Shown here: piece after piece, positions 42,849 to 51,588 of the stretch
Layout: each line of letters begins with the position of its first letter
Numbering within the stretch: position 1 is the stretch's first letter
The notes under the pieces: generated by a model
Told to the model about the DNA's origin: nothing
Seen by the model: the letters and a program-made list of their open reading frames with translations, nothing else
The model's database searches: none
NCBI GenBank assembly: GCA_039812845.1
Contig: JBDIBK010000005.1
Location: 4,320-68,319, forward strand
Length of the DNA: 64,000 nt
DNA from: JACTMJ01 sp039812845
GTDB lineage: Bacteria > Acidobacteriota > Terriglobia > Bryobacterales > Bryobacteraceae
Direction of reading: 5' to 3'
Program-made: the position numbers and the translations under genes

Positions 42849-44053
42849 AGTGCCACCTCGTTGATGCTGGTGATTCCAAGCAGCATCGTCAGGATCAACG
42901 CTCCGACGATGATACCCATGATCAGGATAACAAGCGGCTCGAACAGCGCCGTGAAGCGCTTGATGGCCGCTCTCGTTTCCGATTCGTAGATCTCCGCCAT
43001 CCGCAAGAACATGGCGTCGAGCGAACCGGTTTCCTCGCCCACAAGCAGCAGGTGCCCGGCAAGGGCGGGAAACTGGCTGGTGCGGCGCAATGGCGCGGCG
43101 ATGCCCTCGCCCCGCTTCACCCCCTGCGCGACGGCGTCGAGCGACGTGGACATCATCCGGTTGCTCACGATGTTGCGGGCAATCAGGATGGACTGCACCA
43201 GGGGCACGCTGTTGGCGACCAGCGTGGCCATGGAGCGCGCAAAACGCGCGGTTTCCGCCTTGCGCAGCGCGTCGCCCAGGACGGGGATGCGAAGCTGAAA
43301 GCCGTCCCACCACATTCGGCCCTCCGGCGTTCTTACATAATACTGATGCGCCACGATGCCAACCGCAACCAGAACCAGCAGAGGCACGGTGTAGGCCTGA
43401 AAGAACTGGGAGATCTGGATCATCAGCATCGTAGGCGCGGGCACCTGGATGCGGGCGTCCGCAAAGACCTTGGCGAAGCGGGGCACCACGAAATTCATCA
43501 GCACGAAGATGGACGCAATGCCCACGAGGCAAAGCAGGACCGGATAGACCATCGACGAGACGATGTAGCTGCGCAGCTCGTCGCGGCTCTCTTCAAACTT
43601 GGCGAGGCGTTCAAAGATTTGCGCCAGGGAGCCGCTGGCCTCGCCCGCGCGCACCATGTTCACATAGAGCTCCGAGAACTGCTTCGGGTGCGTGGCCAGC
43701 GCATCCGCGAGGGAGCGGCCGCCTTTCACGAGGCGCAGCAGATCGTTGACCAGGAACCGAAACTGGCTGTTCTCCGTGAGCTCGCTGGTGATGGCGATGG
43801 CGCGGTCGAGCGGGACGCCCGCGCTCAGCAGGGTGGAAAGCTCCTGCGTGAAGAAGAGCACGTCCTTGCGGCCGGGCGCGCCCCATTGGGGCAGGGCCAG
43901 ATCCGCGCGCTGCCTCTTCCCGGAGCCCACATAAACCGGGGTGAGGCCCTGCCGCATCAACTCGCGGGCAATCTCCCGCTCCGATTCCCCGTGCAGAACG
44001 CCGGAGCGCACGCGCCCATCCCCCGCTACCGCTCTGAAATGAAAGGCCGACAT
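42845..44053 (-). CDS. gspF: T2SS inner-membrane platform protein GspF
   Basis: A 402-aa protein with two T2SSF domains (about 65-190 and 265-390), each followed by membrane segments (YPVLLCLVGIASIFVLMNFV; PLVILIMGIIVGALILTMLL). Signature stretches include FFTQELSTLLSAGVPLDRAI, VRAGEASGSLAQIFERLA and LLLVGEETGSLDAMFLRMAE. It connects GspE to pseudopilus assembly. It lies 9 bases after gspE and overlaps gspG by 4. Confidence 0.97.
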   Translation of the reverse strand: MSAFHFRAVAGDGRVRSGVLHGESEREIARELMRQGLTPVYVGSGKRQRADLALPQWGAPGRKDVLFFTQELSTLLSAGVPLDRAIAITSELTENSQFRFLVNDLLRLVKGGRSLADALATHPKQFSELYVNMVRAGEASGSLAQIFERLAKFEESRDELRSYIVSSMVYPVLLCLVGIASIFVLMNFVVPRFAKVFADARIQVPAPTMLMIQISQFFQAYTVPLLVLVAVGIVAHQYYVRTPEGRMWWDGFQLRIPVLGDALRKAETARFARSMATLVANSVPLVQSILIARNIVSNRMMSTSLDAVAQGVKRGEGIAAPLRRTSQFPALAGHLLLVGEETGSLDAMFLRMAEIYESETRAAIKRFTALFEPLVILIMGIIVGALILTMLLGITSINEVAL

Positions 44054-44062
44054 CGTTCGCCG

Positions 44063-45769
44063 CTATAAATCCTGGGTTACGCGGATGACCTCCTCCATGG
44101 AGGTCATGCCGGTTTCCACCTTGAACCAGCCGTCTTCGCGCAGCGTTCGCATGCCCATTTCCCGCGCCGCCGTCGCCAGTTGCACGGCGTTGGCGTTCTG
44201 CATGATGAGTTCGCGCAGACGGTCATTCAATTCCATCAGCTCAAAAATGCCCATGCGCCCGCTATAGCCCAGGCCAAAACAATGCTGACACCCCGCGCCC
44301 CTGAAGTGCGGGATCTCCCGGCCATCGTCGGTGCGAACCACGCCCGCTTCCCGTTTGCAATGCTTGCAAAGCACACGCACGAGGCGCTGCGCGAGCACCG
44401 CCACGATGGTGGAACTCATCAGGTAGTTCTCCACGCCCATGTCGTGCAGGCGCGTGATGGCGCTGGGCGCGTCGTTGGTGTGCAGGGTGGAATAGACGAA
44501 GTGCCCGGTGAGCGCGGCGCGAATGGCGATGTCTGCCGTTTCGCGGTCCCGGATTTCGCCGACCATGATGACGTCGGGATCCTGCCGAACGATATGGCGC
44601 AGCCCGGTGGCGAAGTCGAGGCCAATCTGCGGATTGACGAAAATCTGGTTGATCCCATCCATCTGATACTCGACGGGATCCTCAATGGTGATGATCTTCT
44701 TATCCGGCTGGTTGATCCGCTTGAGCGCCGAATAGAGTGTTGTGGATTTGCCGCTTCCGGTGGGGCCGGTGACAAGGAAGATGCCATGCGGGAGGGACGT
44801 GAAATGATGCATCCGCTCGAGCATCCGCTCGTCGAAGCCGAGGCGCTGCAAATCGTAGAAATCGCCGGCGGAGCGGTCGAGAAGGCGCATCACGACGCTT
44901 TCACCGTAGAGCGTGGGGAGCGTGGAAACACGCAAATCGACTTCCCGGCCCATCACCTTGATCTTGATGCGGCCATCCTGCGGCAGACGCCGTTCCGCGA
45001 TGTTCAAGCGGGCCATGAGCTTGAGGCGGGAGATGATGGCGGCCTTAAGGTCCTTGGGCGGAGAATCCTGGTTGTAGAGCACGCCATCGACCCGATAGCG
45101 GACGCGGAACTCTTTCTCGAACGGTTCGATGTGGATATCGCTGGCGCGCTTCTCCACGGCCTGCGCGATCATCGTGTTTACGAGGCGGATCACGGGCGCT
45201 TCGGACGCCATGTCGCGAAGCTGCTCGAGATCGGCGAGCGCTTCGGCATCCTCGCCTTCGAAGGCGCCGGCGCCTGCCCGCGGGTGGGAATCGGCGTAAT
45301 GCCGCTCCACGGCTTCGAGGATCTCCGCTTCCGCCGCGAGCACGGGCCGGGTGCGCAGGCCGGTAAAGCGGTGGACGGCGGTAATGGTCTCAAAGTCGAG
45401 AGGATCCGCCATCGCGAGCAGCAGCACGGAATCTTCCACCGCGTATGGAATCGCGCGCGCCTGGCGCAGAAAGCGGGCGTTCAGACCTTCGAGTTCCGGC
45501 GCGCCGGGCGGCTCGCTCTGGACGCTTACGAGATCCAGCCCCAGTTGCTCGGCCAGGGTGGAAAGCACATCTTTCGACGAAACGAAGCCAAGATCCACGA
45601 GGATGCGGCCGATCTTGTCGCCGCGCTCCTTCTGAATCTCCAGCGCCTTCTCCAGGTCCTCCAGAGCGATCAGCCCCTTGGCGATGAGGCGCTCTCCGAG
45701 GCGCTGTGGCCGTGCTGCCGCGTCCGTTTGCGGGGCGTCTTCGTTGGCTGGAAGTGCTCTGGTGCTCAT
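44063..45769 (-). CDS. gspE: T2SS assembly ATPase GspE
   Basis: A 568-aa ATPase. An N-terminal GspE-N/MshEN-type domain (about 20-160) is followed by the catalytic core. Walker A is GPTGSGKST, with the Asp box ITIEDPVEYQ, Walker B DVIMVGEIRD and the His box (TLHTNDAP). The zinc-binding element is present (CKHC...CQHC near residue 480-510). It powers pseudopilus extension. It starts the visible gsp run and follows a secreted hypothetical by 23 bases. Confidence 0.97.
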   Translation of the reverse strand: MSTRALPANEDAPQTDAAARPQRLGERLIAKGLIALEDLEKALEIQKERGDKIGRILVDLGFVSSKDVLSTLAEQLGLDLVSVQSEPPGAPELEGLNARFLRQARAIPYAVEDSVLLLAMADPLDFETITAVHRFTGLRTRPVLAAEAEILEAVERHYADSHPRAGAGAFEGEDAEALADLEQLRDMASEAPVIRLVNTMIAQAVEKRASDIHIEPFEKEFRVRYRVDGVLYNQDSPPKDLKAAIISRLKLMARLNIAERRLPQDGRIKIKVMGREVDLRVSTLPTLYGESVVMRLLDRSAGDFYDLQRLGFDERMLERMHHFTSLPHGIFLVTGPTGSGKSTTLYSALKRINQPDKKIITIEDPVEYQMDGINQIFVNPQIGLDFATGLRHIVRQDPDVIMVGEIRDRETADIAIRAALTGHFVYSTLHTNDAPSAITRLHDMGVENYLMSSTIVAVLAQRLVRVLCKHCKREAGVVRTDDGREIPHFRGAGCQHCFGLGYSGRMGIFELMELNDRLRELIMQNANAVQLATAAREMGMRTLREDGWFKVETGMTSMEEVIRVTQDL

Positions 45770-45792
45770 GTGCTCCGTGCAGGGGACGATGC

Positions 45793-46374
45793 CTAGTATA
45801 GAGTGATCTTCGCGATGGGCGCGACCTTGGCGGCGTCGTTCGCGTCGCCGGTGGTTTGCAGCTTGCGAAGCTCGCCCGCATTCGCTCGAACCACCATCTG
45901 CGCCGGCAGGCCCCGCAAATCCTCGTAGGGGAAGTAGAACAGCGTCGCTCCCATCACGATCTCTTCGCTTGCCGGGACGTCGGCATGGGCCTTGGCCATC
46001 TCGGGCAGCATCGTCAGCAAAAGCTGCCGCAGGACGGGCACGCGGCCCAGTTTCGCGGCATGAATCTTTTCCACTTCGCCTGGCGGCATCCTCGTGAAAA
46101 ACGGCGAGATGCCCACCGCCGGGGAGAGGCTCACTTCGATCGAGAACAACAGCCCCGTCCCGGCCAAATACACGCCGCGGGTAGCGCCGATGACTTCCAT
46201 CGGGCTCTCCGTGTTGTAGCGCTCAATGCGCCCATCGATGCTGCGTTCGGAACGGCGCACCGCGCTGAAATCGAGGCGGGCCGATTCCTGCGGCGTTTCC
46301 GCTACAAGCAATCCGCTGAACAGCGCCATCGCGGCCAGGGCGAGGATGCCGCCACGCATGCTGGACGCGATCAT
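45793..46374 (-). CDS. secreted protein of unknown function in the T2SS locus
   Basis: A 193-aa protein with a signal peptide (GILALAAMALFSGLLVA). The rest has no motif I recognise; it contains IGATRGVYLAGTGLLFSIEV and a C-terminal KLQTTGDANDAAKV stretch. It overlaps the anti-sigma-like gene by 4 bases and precedes gspE by 23, so it is very likely in the same transcript and may belong to this lineage's T2SS or its control. Confidence 0.65.
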   Translation of the reverse strand: MIASSMRGGILALAAMALFSGLLVAETPQESARLDFSAVRRSERSIDGRIERYNTESPMEVIGATRGVYLAGTGLLFSIEVSLSPAVGISPFFTRMPPGEVEKIHAAKLGRVPVLRQLLLTMLPEMAKAHADVPASEEIVMGATLFYFPYEDLRGLPAQMVVRANAGELRKLQTTGDANDAAKVAPIAKITLY

Positions 46375-47027
46375 TGGCGTTCCCCCATGTAGGCCACATT
46401 CGCCACCATCTGGCGGCCGTACTTCTTCTGGATGAAGGCGACGGCTTCGCGCATCTGGTACATCTCGTTGTCGTGTTCGCGCTCCAGGCGCTGTTCGGCC
46501 GCGTTCACCAGGCGCTTGGTTTCCCGCTCATGCTCCTGCCGCAGTTCCGCCTTCACGCGGGTGATGGCGGCCGCAAGGCGTCGCTCCACGGCGGCGTCAA
46601 TGCGGGCATTCACGGCATCGGAATCGAGTTCCGGGGCGACCGCGGCGGCGGATGGGGCTTGCACCACCGGCCCGTTCGCAATGGTCTCGCTGGCCAGCGG
46701 GCGAGCCATCCAGCCGTGCGCCAGCACCGCGAGCGCCAGCGCCAGCGCGCCGGCAAAGCCCCAGGCGGGTGAACCGAAGAGCGCGATTCGCTTCCACCAG
46801 GGCAGGTCGGCCGCCGGGGGAGTATCCACCAGCACGGTGCGGCGCGGGGGTTCTTCGTCCTCGAGGCTCAGCAAGGCTTCCCGCAGTTCGAGCAGACGGT
46901 TCAATTCGCGCTGGCTCTCCGCGCGCTCATTGATCGCCTGCAATTCGGAATCCGGCGTGCGGGCAAGCTCGTCACCAAAGACCAACTCCCGCAGATCTCG
47001 TCCATTCTTATCCATGGGTCGCTCCAT
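46371..47027 (-). CDS. membrane anti-sigma-like protein
   Basis: A 218-aa protein with a helical cytoplasmic part (about 1-75: ELQAINERAESQRELNRLLE), a TM helix (PAWGFAGALALALAVLAHGW) and a periplasmic coiled coil (about 135-205: ITRVKAELRQEHERETKRL). The zinc anti-sigma motif (HxxxCxxC) is absent. Its place 50 bases after an ECF sigma factor gene supports a role as its anti-sigma factor. A start at 47015 is equally possible (GGAG site). Confidence 0.7.
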   Translation of the reverse strand: MERPMDKNGRDLRELVFGDELARTPDSELQAINERAESQRELNRLLELREALLSLEDEEPPRRTVLVDTPPAADLPWWKRIALFGSPAWGFAGALALALAVLAHGWMARPLASETIANGPVVQAPSAAAVAPELDSDAVNARIDAAVERRLAAAITRVKAELRQEHERETKRLVNAAEQRLEREHDNEMYQMREAVAFIQKKYGRQMVANVAYMGERQ

Positions 47028-47077
47028 GACTTCCCTTCAGCACCCTCCCCGCGGCGGCTATGCCACGGCGCGGGCGC

Positions 47078-47668
47078 TCATTCCGCCTGGCGCTTCTCCA
47101 ACCTGGGTTCGAGGGTCTGCTTCAGCAGTTCCAGCCCGGTGTAGAGACGGGATTTGATCGTGGAAACCGGAATGCCCAGAATCTCGCCGATCTCCTCAAA
47201 CTTGAAGCCCTGATACACCTTGAGCACCACCGCTTCCCGCTGTTCGGGGCTCAGCCGCGCGAGTGCCGTTTCGATCGCCAGAGACACCTCGACCGGTGCC
47301 ATGCGGCGGCTCCACTCCGGACCGTCGCCATGGCCGTTCCATTCCTCTTCCGGCCGCGATTTGCGAACCAGAGAGTAGGCCTCGTTGTGCGCGATACGAA
47401 ACAGCCAATAGGAAAAGCGTTCCGCGTCCTGCAGGCTCCGGATCTTCTGGTAGGCCTTCAGGAACACTTCCTGGCTGACATCCATGGCGTCCTCGCGGTC
47501 GCCCAGAATGCGCAGCAGGTAGTTGAAGATACGCTTCTCCCACCGCTCGATCAGCCGGTTGAACGGCTCCACGTCGCCTCGCTGCGCAGCGAGGACAAGG
47601 TCTTTGTCTTCGGCCACGCGTGGGATCAAACTATCGGCTCCATGGGATAAGACGGCCCGGCGCGTCAA
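47078..47668 (-). CDS. ECF RNA polymerase sigma factor
   Basis: A 196-aa sigma70-family factor with region 2 (FNRLIERWEKRIFNYLLRIL, GDREDAMDVSQEVFLKAYQK) and region 4 (LSPEQREAVVLKVYQGFKF, EEIGEILGIPVSTIKSRLY). It belongs to the SigE-like ECF class. The frame begins with TTG at 47668; GTG at 47617 would give 179 aa and a more usual N terminus. It heads the run anti-sigma - secreted hypothetical - gspE to gspD, which suggests this factor controls the secretion genes or itself. Confidence 0.92.
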   Translation of the reverse strand: MTRRAVLSHGADSLIPRVAEDKDLVLAAQRGDVEPFNRLIERWEKRIFNYLLRILGDREDAMDVSQEVFLKAYQKIRSLQDAERFSYWLFRIAHNEAYSLVRKSRPEEEWNGHGDGPEWSRRMAPVEVSLAIETALARLSPEQREAVVLKVYQGFKFEEIGEILGIPVSTIKSRLYTGLELLKQTLEPRLEKRQAE

Positions 47669-47746
47669 AAAGACGAGCGGGCTTTCCTAGAGTCTAACGC
47701 CAAAACAAATTCGGGTGAAATGAAAGGGCGGCCAGCCGGAATTGGA

Positions 47747-48751
47747 TCAATAGTCCCGCATGACGACGAAATCCGGCAATGCCTGGAGGGCGCGCTGCGC
47801 GGCCGATTCGGGGAACTGGCCGATCAGGATGCCGGCCTTGGCGGCATAGTCGGCGGCCGCCTGACGCGCGAATTCGATGCCACTGTGGTTGCGGACAATC
47901 TCCAAAACGCGATGGAAGGGCACGTTCCGGTAACTGCGCTCGGCGAGCACGCGTTCGACGTCGGCGCGTTCGGACGCCGTCGCCTGCTCCACGGCGTAGA
48001 GAAGCGGGAGGGTGAGCTTGCCTTCGCGCAAATCGCTTCCGACGGGCTTGCCGAGCGTTTCTTCCGTGGAGGTGAAATCGAGGATATCGTCCACCAACTG
48101 GAAGGCCATGCCGAGGTTCCACGCGAACTTGCCGAGCCGTGTTTCCTCCTCGTCGGTGGCGTGACCGGCACAGGCACCGAGGCGTGCGCAGGCGGAGAAG
48201 AGGCTCGCGGTCTTGCGGTCGACCAATTCGAGGTATTCGTCCCGTTCCACGACCTTGCCGAGCAGACGGGCCTGCAGGAGTTCGCCTTCCACCATTCGCT
48301 GCGTGAGGCCGATGAGGAGGTCGAGCAGGTGGTAGTTCCGCATTTCGAGCGCAATGCGGAATGCCTGCATGTAGAGCCAGTCTCCGGAGAGCACGCTGGT
48401 CTGGTTGCCCCACAGCGCATTGGTGGAGGCCCTGCCGCGGCGAGTTTCCGCTTCGTCGATCACGTCGTCATGGATCAGCGTAGCGGTATGAATCAATTCG
48501 ACCACCGCCGCCAGACGCACGCTGGTTTGCGAATCCCGGTTGGCGAAGAGCTGGGCCGTCAGGAGCACGAGGGTGGGGCGCAATCGCTTGCCGCCGCTCG
48601 ATTGCAGATGCTCCGCAATCAGCGTCACCGCCGATTCCGAAGCCACGGACTCCGCACGGAACTGCTCTTCGACCCGGTGGAGGTCGCCGGCGATCAGTTC
48701 GAAGACTTCCCTAGCCGATAACGTGCGGCTAAGATCACTGCTCATGCTCAT
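47747..48751 (-). CDS. polyprenyl diphosphate synthase
   Basis: A 334-aa trans-prenyltransferase. The first Asp-rich motif is DDVID (95-99) and the second DDILD (221-225), with GGKRLRPTLVLL before them. It makes a long all-trans prenyl diphosphate, probably the menaquinone/ubiquinone side chain, judging by similarity to IspB/HepT-type enzymes. The chain length cannot be read safely. I chose the ATG at 48751 (AGGA site); ATG at 48745 and an upstream frame to 48793 are alternatives. tatD is 16 bases upstream. Confidence 0.93.
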   Translation of the reverse strand: MSMSSDLSRTLSAREVFELIAGDLHRVEEQFRAESVASESAVTLIAEHLQSSGGKRLRPTLVLLTAQLFANRDSQTSVRLAAVVELIHTATLIHDDVIDEAETRRGRASTNALWGNQTSVLSGDWLYMQAFRIALEMRNYHLLDLLIGLTQRMVEGELLQARLLGKVVERDEYLELVDRKTASLFSACARLGACAGHATDEEETRLGKFAWNLGMAFQLVDDILDFTSTEETLGKPVGSDLREGKLTLPLLYAVEQATASERADVERVLAERSYRNVPFHRVLEIVRNHSGIEFARQAAADYAAKAGILIGQFPESAAQRALQALPDFVVMRDY

Positions 48752-48767
48752 GAAGCGAATTCCTAGT

Positions 48768-49595
48768 TTACTGATTCGCCAACTTTCGGGCAAAGACCAT
48801 TTCCTGGAAGTTCCCGGACGTCGCCCTCCGCACGTCCTCCAGGGGAAGGCCTTTCACCTCCGCCAGCTTCCGGGCAGTGTGAACGAGGTATGCGGGTTCG
48901 TTGCGCTTGCCGCGGAGGGGGACCGGCGCCAGATAGGGCGCATCCGTTTCCAAAAGCAATCGATTCAATGGCGCAGCCGCCACGGCCGCCCTCAGATCCG
49001 CGGCCTTGGGGAACGTGAGCACGCCGCCGATTCCCAAGTGAAATCCGAGCGCGAGCGCTTCCTCGGCCTCCGCCGGACCGCCGGAAAAGCAGTGGAAAAC
49101 ACCGCCGCTCCCCGCGCCGGCCCAGACTTCCCTTATGCAATCCACGGTCTCCCGCCATGCTTCCCTGGTATGAATCGCGACGGGCATCTCCAGTTCCGCC
49201 GCGATCTCCAATTGTTTGCGAAAGACGCCGAGCTGCACGCCGCGCGGGGAATGGTCGTAGTGAAAATCGAGCCCCATCTCGCCAAGGAGGAGCACCTTAG
49301 GGTGAGCGGCAAGGCGGCGCATCGCCACCCAAGTCTCTTGGGAAGCCTTAGACGCATCGTGCGGATGCACGCCCACGCTCGCGTAGACGGGAGGGTAGGC
49401 TTCCGCCATGCGAATGCCCGCCTCGAGATCCGGCGGGCCGTCGCCGGTGCCGATCGAGAGCAGCATCCCGATGCCGGCTTCGAGCGCGCGTTCGACGACG
49501 GCATCGCGTTCGGCTTCAAACTGCGCGTCATCCAGATGGCAGTGGGATTCGATGAATCCGGCGATTGCCGGACCCACGCTGGGCTCGCGGCTCAC
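48768..49595 (-). CDS. tatD: TatD-family metal-dependent DNase/hydrolase
   Basis: A 275-aa amidohydrolase-fold protein. Metal motifs are intact: ESHCHLDD, VHPHD, GEMGLDFHYD, IHTREA, HCFSGG and ETDAPYLAP. TatD proteins act as 3'-5' exonucleases in DNA repair. The GTG start overlaps the metG stop by 4 bases (GTGA), so the pair is coupled, a common metG-tatD arrangement. Confidence 0.95.
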   Translation of the reverse strand: MSREPSVGPAIAGFIESHCHLDDAQFEAERDAVVERALEAGIGMLLSIGTGDGPPDLEAGIRMAEAYPPVYASVGVHPHDASKASQETWVAMRRLAAHPKVLLLGEMGLDFHYDHSPRGVQLGVFRKQLEIAAELEMPVAIHTREAWRETVDCIREVWAGAGSGGVFHCFSGGPAEAEEALALGFHLGIGGVLTFPKAADLRAAVAAAPLNRLLLETDAPYLAPVPLRGKRNEPAYLVHTARKLAEVKGLPLEDVRRATSGNFQEMVFARKLANQ

Positions 49596-51556
49596 TTCAG
49601 CCGGGCTCCCACCGGAACGTCTTCGAGAAATCCCGCGAGCACCGGATTCCCGCCTTCGAGCGATGCCGCCAGCACCATGCCATTCGATTCGATGCCGCGC
49701 AGTTTGCGAGGGGCCAAGTTGGCGGCGATGAGCACCTTGCGGCCGATCAAGTCTTCCGGTTTATAGTAGAGCGCCAGCCCGGCAAGAATCGTGCGCGCTT
49801 CCGCTTCGCCAAGATCCACCTTGAGATGGAGCAGCTTATCCGCCTTCGGGACGGGCTCCGCGTGCAGGATGCGGCCGACGCGCATATCGACTTTCGCGAA
49901 ATCGTCAATGGTGATTTGCGCTTCGAGCGGGGCCACATCGCCGAGCGGGGCTGGCTCCGGTTCCTTGCCCACCATGCGGGCCTGCTCCAGGGAAATCTGC
50001 TGTTCCAGTTCGCGCATGCGCGGAATCACCTCTTCAGCCTTCAAACGGGGGAAAAGCGGCGCTTCCGGAAGGGCTGCTACTTTGCCGCCCTTCGGCAACT
50101 GTCCCCAGGCGAGCGAATCCCATTGGAGCGCTTCCACTTTGCCCTGGCCACCGAGAATTTCCCAGAGCTTTTGGGCGGAAGCGGGAATCACGGGAGAGAC
50201 GAGCACGGTAACCACGCGCAGTGCTTCCGCGGCGGTATACAGCGCCTCTTCCAAAGCTGCCTTATCCGCCGGATCGCCAGACTTCGCGAGGGTCCAGGGC
50301 TTCTTTTCGACAATGAACTTGTCGACGCGGGAGATGAGCCCCCAGATGGCTTCGAGCGCCTTTGAAAACTCGAAGTTCTCGTAATGCGCGCGGGCGGCTT
50401 CGATGGTTTCGGCCGCGGTTGCCGCAACACCGGCGTCGCCGTTGCCCTCGGGAGAAGGAACGCGCCCGTCGAAGTATTGGTGCAGCATCGCGACGGTGCG
50501 GCTGGCGAGATTCCCTAGCCCGTTGGCGAGATCCGCATTGAAGCGCTGCACCAGCGCGTCGTAGCTGAAGCCGCCATCGTGGCCGAACGGGATCTCGCGG
50601 AGCAGGAAGTAGCGCAAGCCCTCGATGCCCATTACCCGGTGAATGGGTTCCGCGCGCACGATGTTGCCGCGCGATTTGCTCATCTTGTCGTTCTCAAAGA
50701 GCAGCCAGCCGTGAGCGAATACCTGCTTCGGCAGAGGCCAGCCGGCCGCCATGAGGAAGGCAGGCCAGTAGACGGCGTGAAAGCGCAGAATTTCCTTGCC
50801 GATCAGGTGTAGGTCCGCCGGCCAGCGGTCTTCCCCGGCAACGGCCGTGTAGTAGCTGCTGAGCGCATCGAACCAGACGTAGAAAACCTGCCCGTCCCCA
50901 GTGGGCAGCGGGATGCCCCAGGTGATTGAGCCTCGGCTGATGGAGAGATCTTCGAGGCCGCCGCGCACAAAGCTCAGCACTTCGTTACGGCGGAAATCCG
51001 GCCGGACGAAGCCGGGCTGGGATTCGTAGAGTTCAATGAGGCGATCCTGGAAGGCGGAGAGGCGGAAAAAGTAGTTCTCCTCCGTCACCTCTTCGAGCGG
51101 CTGGCCGTTCACCGGGGAAACGTCGCCCGGCTTGGCACCCTGGACGAAGGTCTCTTCGCCCACGTCGTACATGCCGGTGTAGCTTTCCTTGTAGATGTAG
51201 CCGTTGGCCTGGCAGCGGCGAAAGAGCTCCTGCACGGTTTCCACGTGGCGCGGATCGGTCGTCCGAATGAAGCGGTCGCCGGGGTTGGTTTCCGGGTCGA
51301 GCAAGCCGAGCATCTTCCATTGACGCCGGAACTCATTCGAAATGATAGTGGCGAATTCGGCCGGCGTCTTGCCGGTCTTTTTCGCGGCCCGCTCAATCTT
51401 CAGCCCGTGTTCGTCGGTGCCCGTGGTGAGCACGGCGTCATAGCCGCGCATGCGCTTGTAGCGCCGGATGGTGTCGGCCGCCAGGGTCGTATAGGTGTGC
51501 CCGATATGCGGGGCCGCGTTGACGTAATAGATGGGCGTCGTGAGGTAGTATTTCAT
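49592..51556 (-). CDS. metG: methionyl-tRNA synthetase
   Basis: A 654-aa class I enzyme. The ATG at 51556 gives the normal start (KYYLTTPIYYVNAAPHIGHT) with the HIGH element; KMSKS is present (NDKMSKSRGNIV). The insert after YKESYTGMYDVGEE lacks the Cys pairs of zinc-type MetRS, so this is the zinc-free form. The C-terminal tRNA-binding domain is present (DFAKVDMRVGRILHAEPVP to the end). tatD is coupled downstream. Confidence 0.97.
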   Translation of the reverse strand: MKYYLTTPIYYVNAAPHIGHTYTTLAADTIRRYKRMRGYDAVLTTGTDEHGLKIERAAKKTGKTPAEFATIISNEFRRQWKMLGLLDPETNPGDRFIRTTDPRHVETVQELFRRCQANGYIYKESYTGMYDVGEETFVQGAKPGDVSPVNGQPLEEVTEENYFFRLSAFQDRLIELYESQPGFVRPDFRRNEVLSFVRGGLEDLSISRGSITWGIPLPTGDGQVFYVWFDALSSYYTAVAGEDRWPADLHLIGKEILRFHAVYWPAFLMAAGWPLPKQVFAHGWLLFENDKMSKSRGNIVRAEPIHRVMGIEGLRYFLLREIPFGHDGGFSYDALVQRFNADLANGLGNLASRTVAMLHQYFDGRVPSPEGNGDAGVAATAAETIEAARAHYENFEFSKALEAIWGLISRVDKFIVEKKPWTLAKSGDPADKAALEEALYTAAEALRVVTVLVSPVIPASAQKLWEILGGQGKVEALQWDSLAWGQLPKGGKVAALPEAPLFPRLKAEEVIPRMRELEQQISLEQARMVGKEPEPAPLGDVAPLEAQITIDDFAKVDMRVGRILHAEPVPKADKLLHLKVDLGEAEARTILAGLALYYKPEDLIGRKVLIAANLAPRKLRGIESNGMVLAASLEGGNPVLAGFLEDVPVGARLK

Positions 51557-51588
51557 CGTCGTAATCTGATCGCCGGCCGGAGCGAAGG

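Noticed and set aside
42849..43532. N-terminal extension of the gspG frame to 43532
   Set aside because: The extension lies inside gspF and reads as a frame-shifted copy. The ATG at 42848 has a good ribosome binding site and the ATGA overlap.
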